Source: an uncultured Clostridia bacterium (lineage in GTDB: Bacteria; Bacillota; Clostridia; TANB77; CAG-508). Taken from it: 43,167 nucleotides of DNA. A program made the position numbers and the translations under genes. Of the stretch, positions 8,053 to 16,857 are shown piece after piece. Where the stretch lies: positions 1 through 43,167 of the forward strand of contig CANRFX010000001.1 in assembly GCA_947629995.1 (NCBI GenBank), given 5' to 3'. Within the stretch, counting starts at the first letter, position 1. Every line of letters begins with the position of its first letter. Below the pieces are notes generated by a model. That model was not told the origin of the DNA. It made no database searches and worked only from the letters and a program-made list of their open reading frames with translations.

Positions 8053-8118
8053 GTAAAAAGGAAAAGAATCCTATGAAGTTAGTTATACCTCCATAATTAT
8101 TGGTATAATCATAGGATT
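8052..8118 (-). terminator. Terminator overlapping the end of the RNase J gene
   Basis: AATCCTATGA (8067-8076) pairs with TCATAGGATT (8109-8118). On the minus strand the stem is followed by CTTTTCCTTTTT. The upstream arm lies inside the coding region. Confidence 0.55.
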
Positions 8119-9948
8119 TCTCTTTGTTTTCATAAAAATGTAATCTCTTAGGTTTTCTCTTACTGTTGTCTTAATTGTAGTCCAATCTGTAACTCCTCTT
8201 TGCTCACATTTTCTAATTTCATTTCTTGCTACTGATTTAACATCATCCATTAAGTTTTCTGACTCTCTTACATAAACAAATCCTCTTGATATTATTTCTG
8301 GTCCTGCTACTACTTCTCCAGTATTTGAATCCATTGTTAATACAATTACAATTAGTCCATCTTGTGATAGATGTTGTCTGTCTCGAAGTACAATATTACC
8401 AACGTCTCCTACTCCTAATCCATCTACTAATACTCTACCACTTGGAACAGAACCTGTGACATTTGCTCCTTCTTCATTGATTTCTAAAACTCTACCATTT
8501 GACATCATAATTATATTTTCTTTTTCTATTCCCATACTTTGTGCTGTTTCACTGTGAGCAATTAATTGCCTATATTCACCATGTACTGGCATAAAATATT
8601 TTGGTTTGCTAAGTGCAAGTATTAATTTTTGTTCTTCTTGGCAAGCATGACCTGAAACATGGATTGTTTCCAAAGAACTATATACTACTTCTGCCCCTAT
8701 TTGCATTAAATCGTCAATTACTTTTGATACAAATTTTTCATTTCCTGGTATTGGTGTTGCTGATATTATAACTAAGTCGTTCGGTGTAATTTTTACTTTT
8801 CTGTGGTCACCTGCTGCCATTCTAGTTAATGCTGACATTGGTTCCCCTTGGCTTCCTGTTGTTAAAATTACTAATTGCTCGTCTGTATAACTATTAATTG
8901 TATCAATATCAATAAAAATGTTGTCTGGACATACAATATATCCTAATTCTTTTGCTGTTTCTATCATGTTAATCATACTTCTTCCACATACAGCAATTTT
9001 TCTATGATATTTTACTGCAGAATTTACAATTTGTTGAACTCTATGGACATTAGATGCAAATGTTGCAACTACTATTCTTTTGGTACAATTTAAAAATAGT
9101 TTATCAAATACTTCTCCTATTGAACTTTCAGACATTGTAAAGCCTTTTCTTTCACTATTTGTACTGTCTGACATTAATAGCAAGATTCCTTTGTTTCCAA
9201 GTTCTGCAATTCTTCCAAAGTCCATTATTTTTCCATCAATTGGAGTATAGTCAACTTTAAAGTCTCCTGTATGCAAAATAGTTCCTGCAGGTGTTGTAAT
9301 TCCTAACATAACTGAGTCTGGAATACTGTGTGAACTACGAATAAATTCTACTTTGAAATTTTGTCCCAAATTAATTGTTTGCCCTTGCATTACTTCTATT
9401 AATTTTGTACTTCTTAGTAATTTGTGTTCTTCTAATTTGTTTCTAATTAGTCCTGCTGTTAATTTTGTTGCATAAATTGGTACATTTATTTTCTTTAATA
9501 AGTAAGGTACGCTTCCTATATGATCTTCGTGCCCATGTGTAATAATTAATCCTTTTATTTTTTCTACATTTCTTTCTAGGTATGTGATATCTGGTATGAC
9601 TAAGTCAATTCCTAACATATCATCTTCTGGAAATGATATTCCACAGTCTACAACTATTATTTCGTTTTCATATTCAAATACTGTAATATTTTTACCTACT
9701 TCGTGTAATCCTCCTAATGGGATTATTTTTAATTTTGAGGCTTTGAATATTTCTCTTGAATAAGGTCTTTTGGTTGTTGTTCTTGTTTGTCTCCTCTCTT
9801 TTTTGTCTTTATTTTCTTTCTTCTCTTGAGACGTTATTTTCGTTTGTTTTTTTGTTCTTGATTCTTTAACTAAACTATTTTTTCTGATATTTCTTTCTTT
9901 CCTTTTTATACTAATATTTTCTTTGTTTTCTAATTTTTCTTCTGTCAT
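8083..9948 (-). CDS. rnj: Ribonuclease J
   Basis: The ATG at 9948 (MTEEKLENK) has AAAGGAG upstream, giving 621 residues. A long, highly charged N-terminal extension (about 1-65, Lys/Arg/Glu/Thr) precedes the metallo-beta-lactamase/beta-CASP core. The metal site is HGHEDHIG (about 132-139), supported by HTGDFKVD and the later histidine in HVSGHACQEE. The C-terminal domain is complete. RNase J combines 5'-3' exonuclease and endonuclease activity in mRNA decay and rRNA maturation. The basic extension is longer than in Bacillus RNase J1 (about 555 residues in total). It has its own promoter and a structured leader of about 150 nt. Confidence 0.96.
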   Translation of the reverse strand: MTEEKLENKENISIKRKERNIRKNSLVKESRTKKQTKITSQEKKENKDKKERRQTRTTTKRPYSREIFKASKLKIIPLGGLHEVGKNITVFEYENEIIVVDCGISFPEDDMLGIDLVIPDITYLERNVEKIKGLIITHGHEDHIGSVPYLLKKINVPIYATKLTAGLIRNKLEEHKLLRSTKLIEVMQGQTINLGQNFKVEFIRSSHSIPDSVMLGITTPAGTILHTGDFKVDYTPIDGKIMDFGRIAELGNKGILLLMSDSTNSERKGFTMSESSIGEVFDKLFLNCTKRIVVATFASNVHRVQQIVNSAVKYHRKIAVCGRSMINMIETAKELGYIVCPDNIFIDIDTINSYTDEQLVILTTGSQGEPMSALTRMAAGDHRKVKITPNDLVIISATPIPGNEKFVSKVIDDLMQIGAEVVYSSLETIHVSGHACQEEQKLILALSKPKYFMPVHGEYRQLIAHSETAQSMGIEKENIIMMSNGRVLEINEEGANVTGSVPSGRVLVDGLGVGDVGNIVLRDRQHLSQDGLIVIVLTMDSNTGEVVAGPEIISRGFVYVRESENLMDDVKSVARNEIRKCEQRGVTDWTTIKTTVRENLRDYIFMKTKRNPMIIPIIMEV

Positions 9949-9977
9949 TAAAATCTCCTTTCTATGTAACACGAAAT

Positions 9978-10003
9978 AAAGTTTATAACATGGTATAAAC
10001 TTT
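9978..10003 (-). promoter_or_regulatory. Leader hairpin just upstream of the RNase J ribosome site
   Basis: AAAGTTTATA (9978-9987) and TATAAACTTT (9994-10003) are a perfect 10-bp inverted repeat with a 6-base loop, about 20 nt upstream of the AAGGAG. A second inverted repeat, TGCAATTTAAAATTGCA, lies near the predicted 5' end (about 10078-10094). Confidence 0.5.
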
Positions 10004-10108
10004 TAATAAATCCGATCACTATAATTATTTACATTATTTTTTCTCTTAATACAAATTTATAATAAAATCTCATTTTTGCAATTTAAAATTGCAGTTACAC
10101 TATTTTGT

Positions 10109-10137
10109 ATTATACTATATTTTTCCAAAAAAGTCAA
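10109..10137 (-). promoter_or_regulatory. RNase J promoter
   Basis: On the minus strand TTGACT, a 17-bp spacer and TATAAT. It predicts a leader of about 150 nt before the start at 9948. Confidence 0.7.
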
Positions 10138-10167
10138 ATTCCACATAAATATAACTTATGTGGAATT
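10137..10167. terminator. Terminator after the gene at 10180-11028
   Basis: AATTCCACATAA pairs with TTATGTGGAATT around an 8-base loop (perfect 12-bp stem), with T-rich flanks on both sides. It touches the -35 box of the RNase J promoter. Confidence 0.8.
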
Positions 10168-10179
10168 TTTTATATTTTA

Positions 10180-11028
10180 TTAATTGTTTTCTCCTCTACC
10201 TTCTGGAAGTGCATCTGAATAATCTAATACAACTCTGATTTTTGTAATTGCTCTTATTGCTCTTACAAATTTACTGTTCTTAATTCTTTGCCATAAACTT
10301 GGTTTTGCTTCAAATGTTGTTTCTTGTGCATATTGTTGTACTTCTATATTTTCTTGAACTGGCTCTTGTTTTACTTCTTCTACTACTTTTTCTTCTGGCA
10401 CTTCAATTGGTGTTGGAATAGATTTTAAAGCATCTGCTATTTCAATTCCAATATAACTTAATGCTTTTGATCTATCTTCAATTCTTTCCATGTCTATTTC
10501 AATATGTAAGTTTGTTTCTAAATTATTTATTCTTGCATTTAATAATTTTATTGCATCTTTATAGTCTTCTGCATTTTCATCTTTAGCTTTTCCTACAATT
10601 GTTAATGTTTCTATAATATCTTCTTCAAAAATATTTTCTGCTTTTTTTACTTTATCTTTCCAATCTTTTTCTTTGTCTTCTACTGATTCTAATAATTCTT
10701 TTAATTGTCCTGCAAGTGTTATGTTTTGCTCTCTTTGTCTAATTAATTCCTCTATTTTTTTAGTGTTTTCTTCAAATTGATTTGTTGCAAACTCAACTAA
10801 TCCATAAGCTGCTTTATATATACTAACTGGAAAATTTTTCTTTTTTGGATATTCAATTAGATATGCTTTTATTGATTCAATTAAATCTTTAAAATAAGAA
10901 TCATCTTCTAATTGTACAATTTGTTTTTTACTGTTTGGATTTATTAGTCTTTGTACTTTATCTATATTAGATAACATTTTTTCTTCTGTTATAACCATTC
11001 TCACATTTACTATGCCTGATTTTGACAT
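10180..11028 (-). CDS. Hypothetical helical cytoplasmic protein
   Basis: The ATG at 11028 (MSKSGIVNVR) has AAGGAGGT upstream, giving 282 residues. No membrane segment or signal peptide is seen. Most of the chain (about 15-215) is predicted helical and charged, with heptad-like stretches at NTKKIEELIRQREQNITL and in the segment around LLNARINNLETNLHIEIDM. A Pro/Glu/Val-rich linker (about 220-245) leads to a basic C-terminal segment containing LWQRIKNSKFVRAI. This layout would fit a scaffold or cell-envelope-associated protein, but I do not recognise a family. It appears monocistronic with its own promoter and terminator. Confidence 0.7.
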   Translation of the reverse strand: MSKSGIVNVRMVITEEKMLSNIDKVQRLINPNSKKQIVQLEDDSYFKDLIESIKAYLIEYPKKKNFPVSIYKAAYGLVEFATNQFEENTKKIEELIRQREQNITLAGQLKELLESVEDKEKDWKDKVKKAENIFEEDIIETLTIVGKAKDENAEDYKDAIKLLNARINNLETNLHIEIDMERIEDRSKALSYIGIEIADALKSIPTPIEVPEEKVVEEVKQEPVQENIEVQQYAQETTFEAKPSLWQRIKNSKFVRAIRAITKIRVVLDYSDALPEGRGENN

Positions 11029-11085
11029 TGCAGATGTACCTCCTTTTATCTTACGCATACTTGCATTTTTACATTTTCTTTTATT

Positions 11086-11114
11086 ATTATACATTAATCA
11101 ACAAAAAACTACAA
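11086..11114 (-). promoter_or_regulatory. Promoter of the gene at 10180-11028
   Basis: On the minus strand TTGTAG, 17 bp, TATAAT; the -35 is weak. The remaining intergenic DNA to 11239 is AT-rich with no further gene seen. Confidence 0.5.
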
Positions 11115-11239
11115 GTGGTTTTTTGCAATTTTTTTTTATATTTTAATGACAAAAATGTTACAAAATTGTTACAAAACAATTCTATAACATTTTTTCCTTC
11201 TTTTTCCTATTCCCGTAAGTTTTTAGTTTGGTACAGTTT

Positions 11240-12958
11240 TTAATTTAGTACCGTTTTTATTTCTTCAAATCTCTTTATTTTTTGAGTTGTGGTTTTTATT
11301 AGTTCTTCATCTGTTATGCTAATTTCTCTAATATATTTGTATGCAGGCATTGTTTTGTTTACTTTTTTTATTTCTTGCCAAATATTTTCTTTTATCTTTT
11401 CTTCGTCTGTTGTCTTATAAATTTCTTCTACTAAATCTTTATCATAAACAATTTTACAACAAATTTTGAAGTCTCCATCTTTTTCTGGTTTTCCATATAC
11501 AAAGCTTTCTTTTATACCTTCTATTTTGTTTACTAAGGCTTCTAATTCTTCTGGGTAAATATTTTTTCCATTTTTCAATACAATAACAAATTTTTTTCTT
11601 CCAGAAATAAATATATATCCATCTTTATCTATTTTTGCTAAATCTCCTGTATGTAACCAACCTTCTTCGTCAATTGTTTCTTTTGTTGCTTCTTCATTAT
11701 TATAATATCCAAGCATAATTGATGGTCCTTTTGCTACTAATTCACCAATTCCTTCTTCATTTGCATCTATTACTTTTGCGTCTAAACTTGGAAATGCCTT
11801 TCCAATTGATCCTAATCTTCTATATTTATCGTCTTCTGATGCAATAACAGGTGATGTTTCTGTTAGTCCATAACCTTGATACATTCTAAATCCTAATTCG
11901 TTAAATCCTTTTTCTGTCTCTGGGTCTAAAGCTGCTCCTCCTGCTACTAATAATTTTATATTTCCTCCTAAAGTATCATGGATTTCATGGAATATTTTTT
12001 TTCTAATATCAATTCCAAATTTTAATAAAAATTGGCTGATTTTTATTCCTTTTTTTACTGTTTCTAATTTTCCTTTTTTTTCAATTGCTTTGATTACTTT
12101 TTTATACATATTCTCAAAAAGGATTGGTACAGAAATCATTGTTGTTATGCCAAATTCATTAATATTATCTGCGATATGTCTTATTCCTTCACAAAATGCA
12201 ATTGTACATCCTTTTGATATTGGATATAAAAATCCTACTGTACATTCAAATGTGTGATGCAATGGTAAAAATGATAAAAATGTATGAGTTTCATCTACTT
12301 CTATAGTTGATGCAATGTCAAATAAATTGCTACATATATTTTTATGTGATAGCATTACTGCTTTTGACATTGCTGTTGTTCCTGAAGTAAATAGCATAAT
12401 GCTCATTTTTTCATTATCAATTTTGCTATCTAAAAATTCTCTATTGCCATATTCTATTAATTCTTTTCCTTTTTTAGTTAATTCTTTTTGTGAATAAACT
12501 CCATTTTCTTCTTTTTCTAAATCCATTGAAATAAAGTATTTTACATTTGTATTTTGCTTTTCTTTTATTTCATCCATAATTGGTTCATATTTTTTAGAAT
12601 AAAAAATTGCTTCTACTTCTGAACGAATGATTGAACTTTCTATTTCATTGTCTGGAAGCGCTTTATCTAGTGGTACAACAATTCCTGTACCTGCAAGTAC
12701 TGCTAAATATGCTACTCCCCATTCGTATCTGTTTTCAGATATAACTGCAATTCTTTTATCTTTTAAACCTATGTTAATTAGGGCTGTTCCTAAACAATTT
12801 ATTTCATCTCTAAATTCTTTGTGTGTGATGTATGTGAATTTTTCTGGATCTTCTGTTTTGAATTTATATGCTGGTCTATCCCCAAATCTTTCTCCCGTTT
12901 TTTCTAACATCTCTTTAATGTTTTCATATTTTTCTACGTTATGAATTGGTTTCCTCAT
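11240..12958 (-). CDS. AMP-forming long-chain acyl-CoA synthetase (FadD-type)
   Basis: The protein has 572 residues of the ANL adenylate-forming superfamily. The phosphate-binding loop is MLFTSGTTAMSKAVM (about 188-202), the A5-type motif is YQGYGLTETSP (about 361-371), and the A7/A8 region is WLHTGDLAKIDKDGYIFISG followed by K-x-x-x-x-KNGKNIYPEELE with the usual catalytic Lys region. It activates a carboxylic acid with ATP and CoA; a long-chain fatty acid is the most likely substrate but is not proven by sequence. Its start overlaps the stop of the TetR gene by 4 nt, a classic coupled pair in which TetR probably regulates lipid activation. Confidence 0.88.
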   Translation of the reverse strand: MRKPIHNVEKYENIKEMLEKTGERFGDRPAYKFKTEDPEKFTYITHKEFRDEINCLGTALINIGLKDKRIAVISENRYEWGVAYLAVLAGTGIVVPLDKALPDNEIESSIIRSEVEAIFYSKKYEPIMDEIKEKQNTNVKYFISMDLEKEENGVYSQKELTKKGKELIEYGNREFLDSKIDNEKMSIMLFTSGTTAMSKAVMLSHKNICSNLFDIASTIEVDETHTFLSFLPLHHTFECTVGFLYPISKGCTIAFCEGIRHIADNINEFGITTMISVPILFENMYKKVIKAIEKKGKLETVKKGIKISQFLLKFGIDIRKKIFHEIHDTLGGNIKLLVAGGAALDPETEKGFNELGFRMYQGYGLTETSPVIASEDDKYRRLGSIGKAFPSLDAKVIDANEEGIGELVAKGPSIMLGYYNNEEATKETIDEEGWLHTGDLAKIDKDGYIFISGRKKFVIVLKNGKNIYPEELEALVNKIEGIKESFVYGKPEKDGDFKICCKIVYDKDLVEEIYKTTDEEKIKENIWQEIKKVNKTMPAYKYIREISITDEELIKTTTQKIKRFEEIKTVLN

Positions 12959-13524
12959 TTTACCCTCAACCCTTCTATTACTGTACTTTCAAATTCTTTA
13001 AATAATTTCATAATATCAATATTTTCTTTAGTTCTTGTTTTATATACTAAACTAGAACATATTAAACCATATATTTCAGATGCTATTACATGAGGATTTC
13101 CTTTTTTTATCTCTCCTCTATTTATCCCTTCTTCTACAATAGTCTCAATCTTATTAACATAGTCTAAAATATGTTTTTGACATTTTTGATGCCTTGTGTC
13201 ACTTCCCCAAAATTGGCTAAGTAATATCTTAATTAAATCTTCATATTTTGCTACAATTTTAATTTGTATTAATACTATAGCTTTTATTTTATCAATATAA
13301 TTGGAAAATTTTGCTGTTTTAATATCAATACTGTTTTGTAATAATTTTATTCCTTCTTCTACTAAAAAATTGAATATTTCTTCTTTGCTAGAGAAATGAT
13401 AATATAATGTACCTTTAGCTACTCCCACAGTTGCTGTTATTTCTTCTATGCTGGTTGCATCATAGCCCTTTTCTGCAAATAATTTCATAGATGTTTCAAA
13501 TATTTTCCTCTTGGTTTTATTCAT
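12955..13524 (-). CDS. TetR-family transcriptional regulator
   Basis: The protein has 189 residues. The N-terminal helix-turn-helix is typical: FAEKGYDATSIEEITATVG, then VAKGTLYYHFSSKEEIF. The C-terminal ligand-binding half has no diagnostic residue. It overlaps the acyl-CoA synthetase gene by 4 nt, so it most likely acts as an autoregulating repressor that senses an acyl-CoA or fatty acid, as FadR/FatR-type TetR proteins do; that ligand is inferred. The ribosome site is AAGGTGG. Its promoter (13564-13592) contains a short inverted repeat. Confidence 0.92.
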   Translation of the reverse strand: MNKTKRKIFETSMKLFAEKGYDATSIEEITATVGVAKGTLYYHFSSKEEIFNFLVEEGIKLLQNSIDIKTAKFSNYIDKIKAIVLIQIKIVAKYEDLIKILLSQFWGSDTRHQKCQKHILDYVNKIETIVEEGINRGEIKKGNPHVIASEIYGLICSSLVYKTRTKENIDIMKLFKEFESTVIEGLRVK

Positions 13525-13563
13525 ATTTTACCATCCACCTTTGGGTTATTTATAATCGATTTT

Positions 13564-13592
13564 ATTATATATTCTATTGCCATTTTTTGCAA
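13564..13592 (-). promoter_or_regulatory. Promoter of the TetR/acyl-CoA synthetase operon
   Basis: On the minus strand TTGCAA, 17 bp, TATAAT. An inverted repeat ATTGC-N8-GCAAT spans the -35 box and could be an operator half-site pair. Confidence 0.6.
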
Positions 13593-13628
13593 TACCTTTT
13601 CTTGTTTTTGCACTACCCATTCGGTTTT

Positions 13629-13952
13629 AAAAATTGTCGTTGGGGACGGGGCATTTTGACAATAATTGCCGAGAGGGACGGAGCTTTTTGACAATTTTTT
13701 GTATTATGATTAGAATTAAAAAAAGTTTAATATATTTTTTATTAATAACTCCCAGCTACATAACAGACTATAAAAAGGCTTTATAATTATAAAGCCTTTT
13801 AAATAGTCTGTAATTTGCTGGTCCCCACGAATTGTTATTAAGAAAAAATATATTAAACTTTTTTATTTGTATTTTGTGCACAAAAAATTGTCAAAAAGCT
13901 CCGTCCCCAGCGACAAAATTGTCAAAATGCCCCGTCCCCAACGACAATTTTT
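13629..13952. repeat. 324-bp nested inverted-repeat element built on GGGGACGG repeats
   Basis: The intergenic region 13525-14047 holds no gene but an almost completely self-complementary element. Outer arms: AAAAATTGTCGTTGGGGACG (from 13629) and its complement ending at 13952, each continuing through GGGCATTTTGACAAT. Second pair: GACGGAGCTTTTTGACAATT and its complement (about 13888-13910). Third pair: AAAGTTTAATATATTTTTTA and its complement. Innermost: CAGACTATAAAAAGGCTTTA with its complement AAAGCCTTTTAAATAGTCTG. The outer unit recurs at 21781-21850. It looks like a REP/MITE-type non-autonomous element; no transposase gene lies in the window. As RNA it would fold into one long hairpin and act as a terminator in both directions. 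Confidence 0.8.
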
Positions 13953-14047
13953 TTCTAATATTTTTATTTTTTTCTTTACTTTTTTTTACAACTAATATAA
14001 AATATATTTAAATCGGATATACTAAGAAAAAAAATTGGAGGAAACAA

Positions 14048-16447
14048 ATGAAAAGCAAAAATGAGCTAAGTTATAAAGATTTAAAAATGACTTGTGATCC
14101 TAAAATATTTAAATTTGAGACCACAGAAGAACTAGAACCAATTAGTAGTGGAATTGGTCAAGACCGTGGTATTAAAGCTTTAGAATTTGGATTGCAAGTA
14201 AATGTAAAAGGATATAACTTATATTTAGAAGGTCCAAGTGGAGTTGGAAAAACTATGTATACAAAAAATTATTTAGACAAAATTGCTCCAAAACAAAAAA
14301 CTCCTTCTGATTGGTGTTATATCTATAATTTTGATAACCCAAATGAGCCTATATCTGTTGAATTGCCTGCAGGTCAAGGAAAGAAATTCAAAGAAGATAT
14401 GGATGGATTTATTCAAGAAATTAGAAAAGATATTAGAAATACTTTTAATAATAACGACTTTGAAAAAGAAAAAGCTTTAATTAAACAAGAATTTGAAGAA
14501 AAACGTTCTGCTTTGTTAGAAAAATTAAATCAAGATGCAGCTAAATATAATTTTCAAGTAAAAGCTGCACAAAATGGTATTTATATGATGCCAGTCGTAG
14601 ATGGCAAAGCAATTGAAGAAGAAGAATTTGAAAAATTAGATGAGAATATTAAACAAGAATATGAGCAAAAGTCTGTATTTGTACAAGAACAAATTATGAA
14701 TGTAATTGGTCAAATAAAAGAAATTGAAAGGCAATCTGACAAAAAAATATCTGAATGGCAATCTAATGTTGCATTACTTACTGTTAATGTACACATTAAT
14801 TTCTTGAAATCAAATTATAAGAGAAATAAAAAAATAAATAAATTTTTAAATGATGTTAAACAAGATGTATTAAAAAATATACCTGTTTTTTTAGAGGATC
14901 AAAATAATACTTCTGGTCCACAACAAGGTAACTCTAATCCAAACATGAAAAGGCAAGACCCTTGCTTAAATTACCGTGTTAATTTGTTTATTGATAACTC
15001 TAATCGAGAAGGTGCACCTGTTATAATGGATTCCAACTATTCTTATCATAATATTTTTGGTTCTTTGGAATATGAAAATTACTTTGGTGCTTTAAAAACT
15101 GACCATACTATGCTTAAACCCGGTTTAATGCAACGTGCAAATGGTGGATATATTATCTTTCAAGCAAAAGATTTACTTGCTAATCCAATGTGTTATGAGG
15201 CTTTAAAAAAGGCTTTAAGGGTTAAAGAATTAAGTATTGAAAATACTGCTGACCAACGTTCTTCTATGGTTTTAATTTCTTTAAAACCTGAGCCAATTCC
15301 ATTAAATTTAAAAGTAATTTTAATTGGAAGTGCCAACATTTATCAAACACTTTTATCAATGGATTCAGATTTTAGAAAACTATTTAAAATAAAAGTTGAG
15401 TTTGAAGATGATGCTGAAATTACTCCAGAAAATCTTCACAAATTATCTCAAATTATTTATGGTTTTTGTGCTAATGAAGAACTTCCTCATTTAGATAAAA
15501 CTGCCATGGCTCGTTTAGTTGAATATGCATCAAAACTTGCAGGCAGTCATAATAAGCTTTCTACTAGATTTGATGATTTAATTCAAGTTGTTGGTGAAGC
15601 TGCTACTTGGGCAAAAATTGCAAAATCTAAAGTAGTTACAAGTGAATTTATTGATAAAGCACTTTCTGAAAGAATTGAAAGAGTAAAAAAATATGATACA
15701 AAATATCTTGAAATGATAAAAGAAAATTCTCTTTTAATAAATACTTCTGGATTTAAAGTTGGAGAGTTAAATGGTTTAACAGTTATGACAATTGGAGATT
15801 ATACATTTGGAAAACCTGCAAAGATCACAGTTAATACTTACACTGGTAAAGATGGCATTATTAATATAGAGCGTGAAGTTGAAATATCTGGTCCTTCTCA
15901 TTCAAAAGGTGTTTTGATTTTAGCCGGATATTTAGGTGAAATGTTTGCACAAGATATTCCATTATCTCTAACTGCAAGTATATGTTTTGAACAATTATAT
16001 AATGGTGTAGATGGTGACAGCGCTTCTAGCACAGAACTATATGGATTATTATCTAGTTTATCTGGTATTCCTATTAATCAATCTATTGCTGTTACTGGTT
16101 CTGTAAATCAAAAAGGTCAAATACAACCAATTGGCGGAGTAAATGAAAAAATTGAAGGTTTCTTCCAAATTTGTAAAATGAGAGGATTAGATGGTTCTCA
16201 CGGTGTTATGATACCAGTACAAAATGTAGATAATTTACAATTATCAGATGAAATTGTTCAAGCTGTAAAAAACAATCAATTCCATATTTATTCTGTTTCA
16301 ACAATTGAAGAAGGTATTGAAGTATTAACAGGAGTTCCAGCAGGTAAAAAAGATAAAGACGGTCACTTCCCTGCAGGTACTATAAATTATTTAGTATATG
16401 AAAAATTAAAGAAATATGCAGAAATTAGTAGAAAAGAAAAAAATTAG
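14048..16447 (+). CDS. Lon-family (S16) ATP-dependent protease, LonB/YcbZ-like
   Basis: The protein has 799 residues. The N-terminal half is an AAA+ module with Walker A GPSGVGKTMYTK (about 64-75); a helical/coiled insert lies at about 115-260. The C-terminal protease domain carries the Ser-Lys dyad of Lon: Ser in GDSASSTELYGLLSS (about 658) and Lys in GGVNEKIEGFFQ (about 701). It is shaped like the short, membrane-anchor-free Lon-like proteases rather than classical LonA, because the large N-terminal LAN domain is missing. The role is probably regulated proteolysis; substrates are unknown. The ATG has GGAGGAAAC upstream. All CGG trinucleotides here are out of frame. Confidence 0.9.
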   Translation: MKSKNELSYKDLKMTCDPKIFKFETTEELEPISSGIGQDRGIKALEFGLQVNVKGYNLYLEGPSGVGKTMYTKNYLDKIAPKQKTPSDWCYIYNFDNPNEPISVELPAGQGKKFKEDMDGFIQEIRKDIRNTFNNNDFEKEKALIKQEFEEKRSALLEKLNQDAAKYNFQVKAAQNGIYMMPVVDGKAIEEEEFEKLDENIKQEYEQKSVFVQEQIMNVIGQIKEIERQSDKKISEWQSNVALLTVNVHINFLKSNYKRNKKINKFLNDVKQDVLKNIPVFLEDQNNTSGPQQGNSNPNMKRQDPCLNYRVNLFIDNSNREGAPVIMDSNYSYHNIFGSLEYENYFGALKTDHTMLKPGLMQRANGGYIIFQAKDLLANPMCYEALKKALRVKELSIENTADQRSSMVLISLKPEPIPLNLKVILIGSANIYQTLLSMDSDFRKLFKIKVEFEDDAEITPENLHKLSQIIYGFCANEELPHLDKTAMARLVEYASKLAGSHNKLSTRFDDLIQVVGEAATWAKIAKSKVVTSEFIDKALSERIERVKKYDTKYLEMIKENSLLINTSGFKVGELNGLTVMTIGDYTFGKPAKITVNTYTGKDGIINIEREVEISGPSHSKGVLILAGYLGEMFAQDIPLSLTASICFEQLYNGVDGDSASSTELYGLLSSLSGIPINQSIAVTGSVNQKGQIQPIGGVNEKIEGFFQICKMRGLDGSHGVMIPVQNVDNLQLSDEIVQAVKNNQFHIYSVSTIEEGIEVLTGVPAGKKDKDGHFPAGTINYLVYEKLKKYAEISRKEKN

Positions 16448-16471
16448 ACAGATTAACAATCTGTCTTTTTT
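16446..16471. terminator. Bidirectional terminator between the Lon-like gene and DUF4363
   Basis: AGACAGATT and AATCTGTCT (perfect 9-bp stem, 3-base loop) flanked by A-run and T-run. Confidence 0.85.
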
Positions 16472-16854
16472 TAAAAGATATTTTCCAAATTAAAGGCATA
16501 TCTATCTTCCACATGTTTTAATAAAAACATACTCTTATCTATACTTTCTATTGAATTCTCATATTCAGCTGTTTTAATATTACTTTTAATAGTAGTTATT
16601 TCCATTTCAATTTTTTCTAATTCATTGTGTTCAATATAATAAGCTAATTTATTATGCTTTTCCTCCCATTTATTCTCTACCTTTTTTACTTGATCTTCTA
16701 AAATGTCTATATTTCTTTGTTCAACACTATCTTTTAAATTTGATAATGTATCTGTCAATTCTAACACTGATTGTTTTGTATAATTTTGTGTTATAATATT
16801 TCCAAAAATTATTGCAAGGATAATAACAATGCAAATTATCATTTCTTTTAACAT
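16471..16854 (-). CDS. DUF4363 family membrane-anchored protein
   Basis: The protein has 127 residues: one N-terminal membrane helix (about 4-24) and a charged helical extracytoplasmic part rich in Glu, Lys and Asn. Length, single anchor and position directly after a DUF421 gene (3-bp gap) match DUF4363, which is regularly paired with DUF421 in Clostridia. Function is unknown; a structural partner of the DUF421 membrane protein is inferred. Confidence 0.75.
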   Translation of the reverse strand: MLKEMIICIVIILAIIFGNIITQNYTKQSVLELTDTLSNLKDSVEQRNIDILEDQVKKVENKWEEKHNKLAYYIEHNELEKIEMEITTIKSNIKTAEYENSIESIDKSMFLLKHVEDRYAFNLENIF

Positions 16855-16857
16855 ATA

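Noticed and set aside
13629..13952. CRISPR array or tRNA-like cluster in the 13.5-14.0 kb gap
   Set aside because: The repeats are inverted and nested, not direct with equal spacers, and no cas genes are near. No cloverleaf is visible.
15119..16365. CGG trinucleotides inside the Lon-like gene
   Set aside because: All are out of frame (CCC GGT, GCC GGA, GGC GGA, CAC GGT, GAC GGT) and the frame is unbroken across them, which supports the rule that only in-frame CGG shifts.
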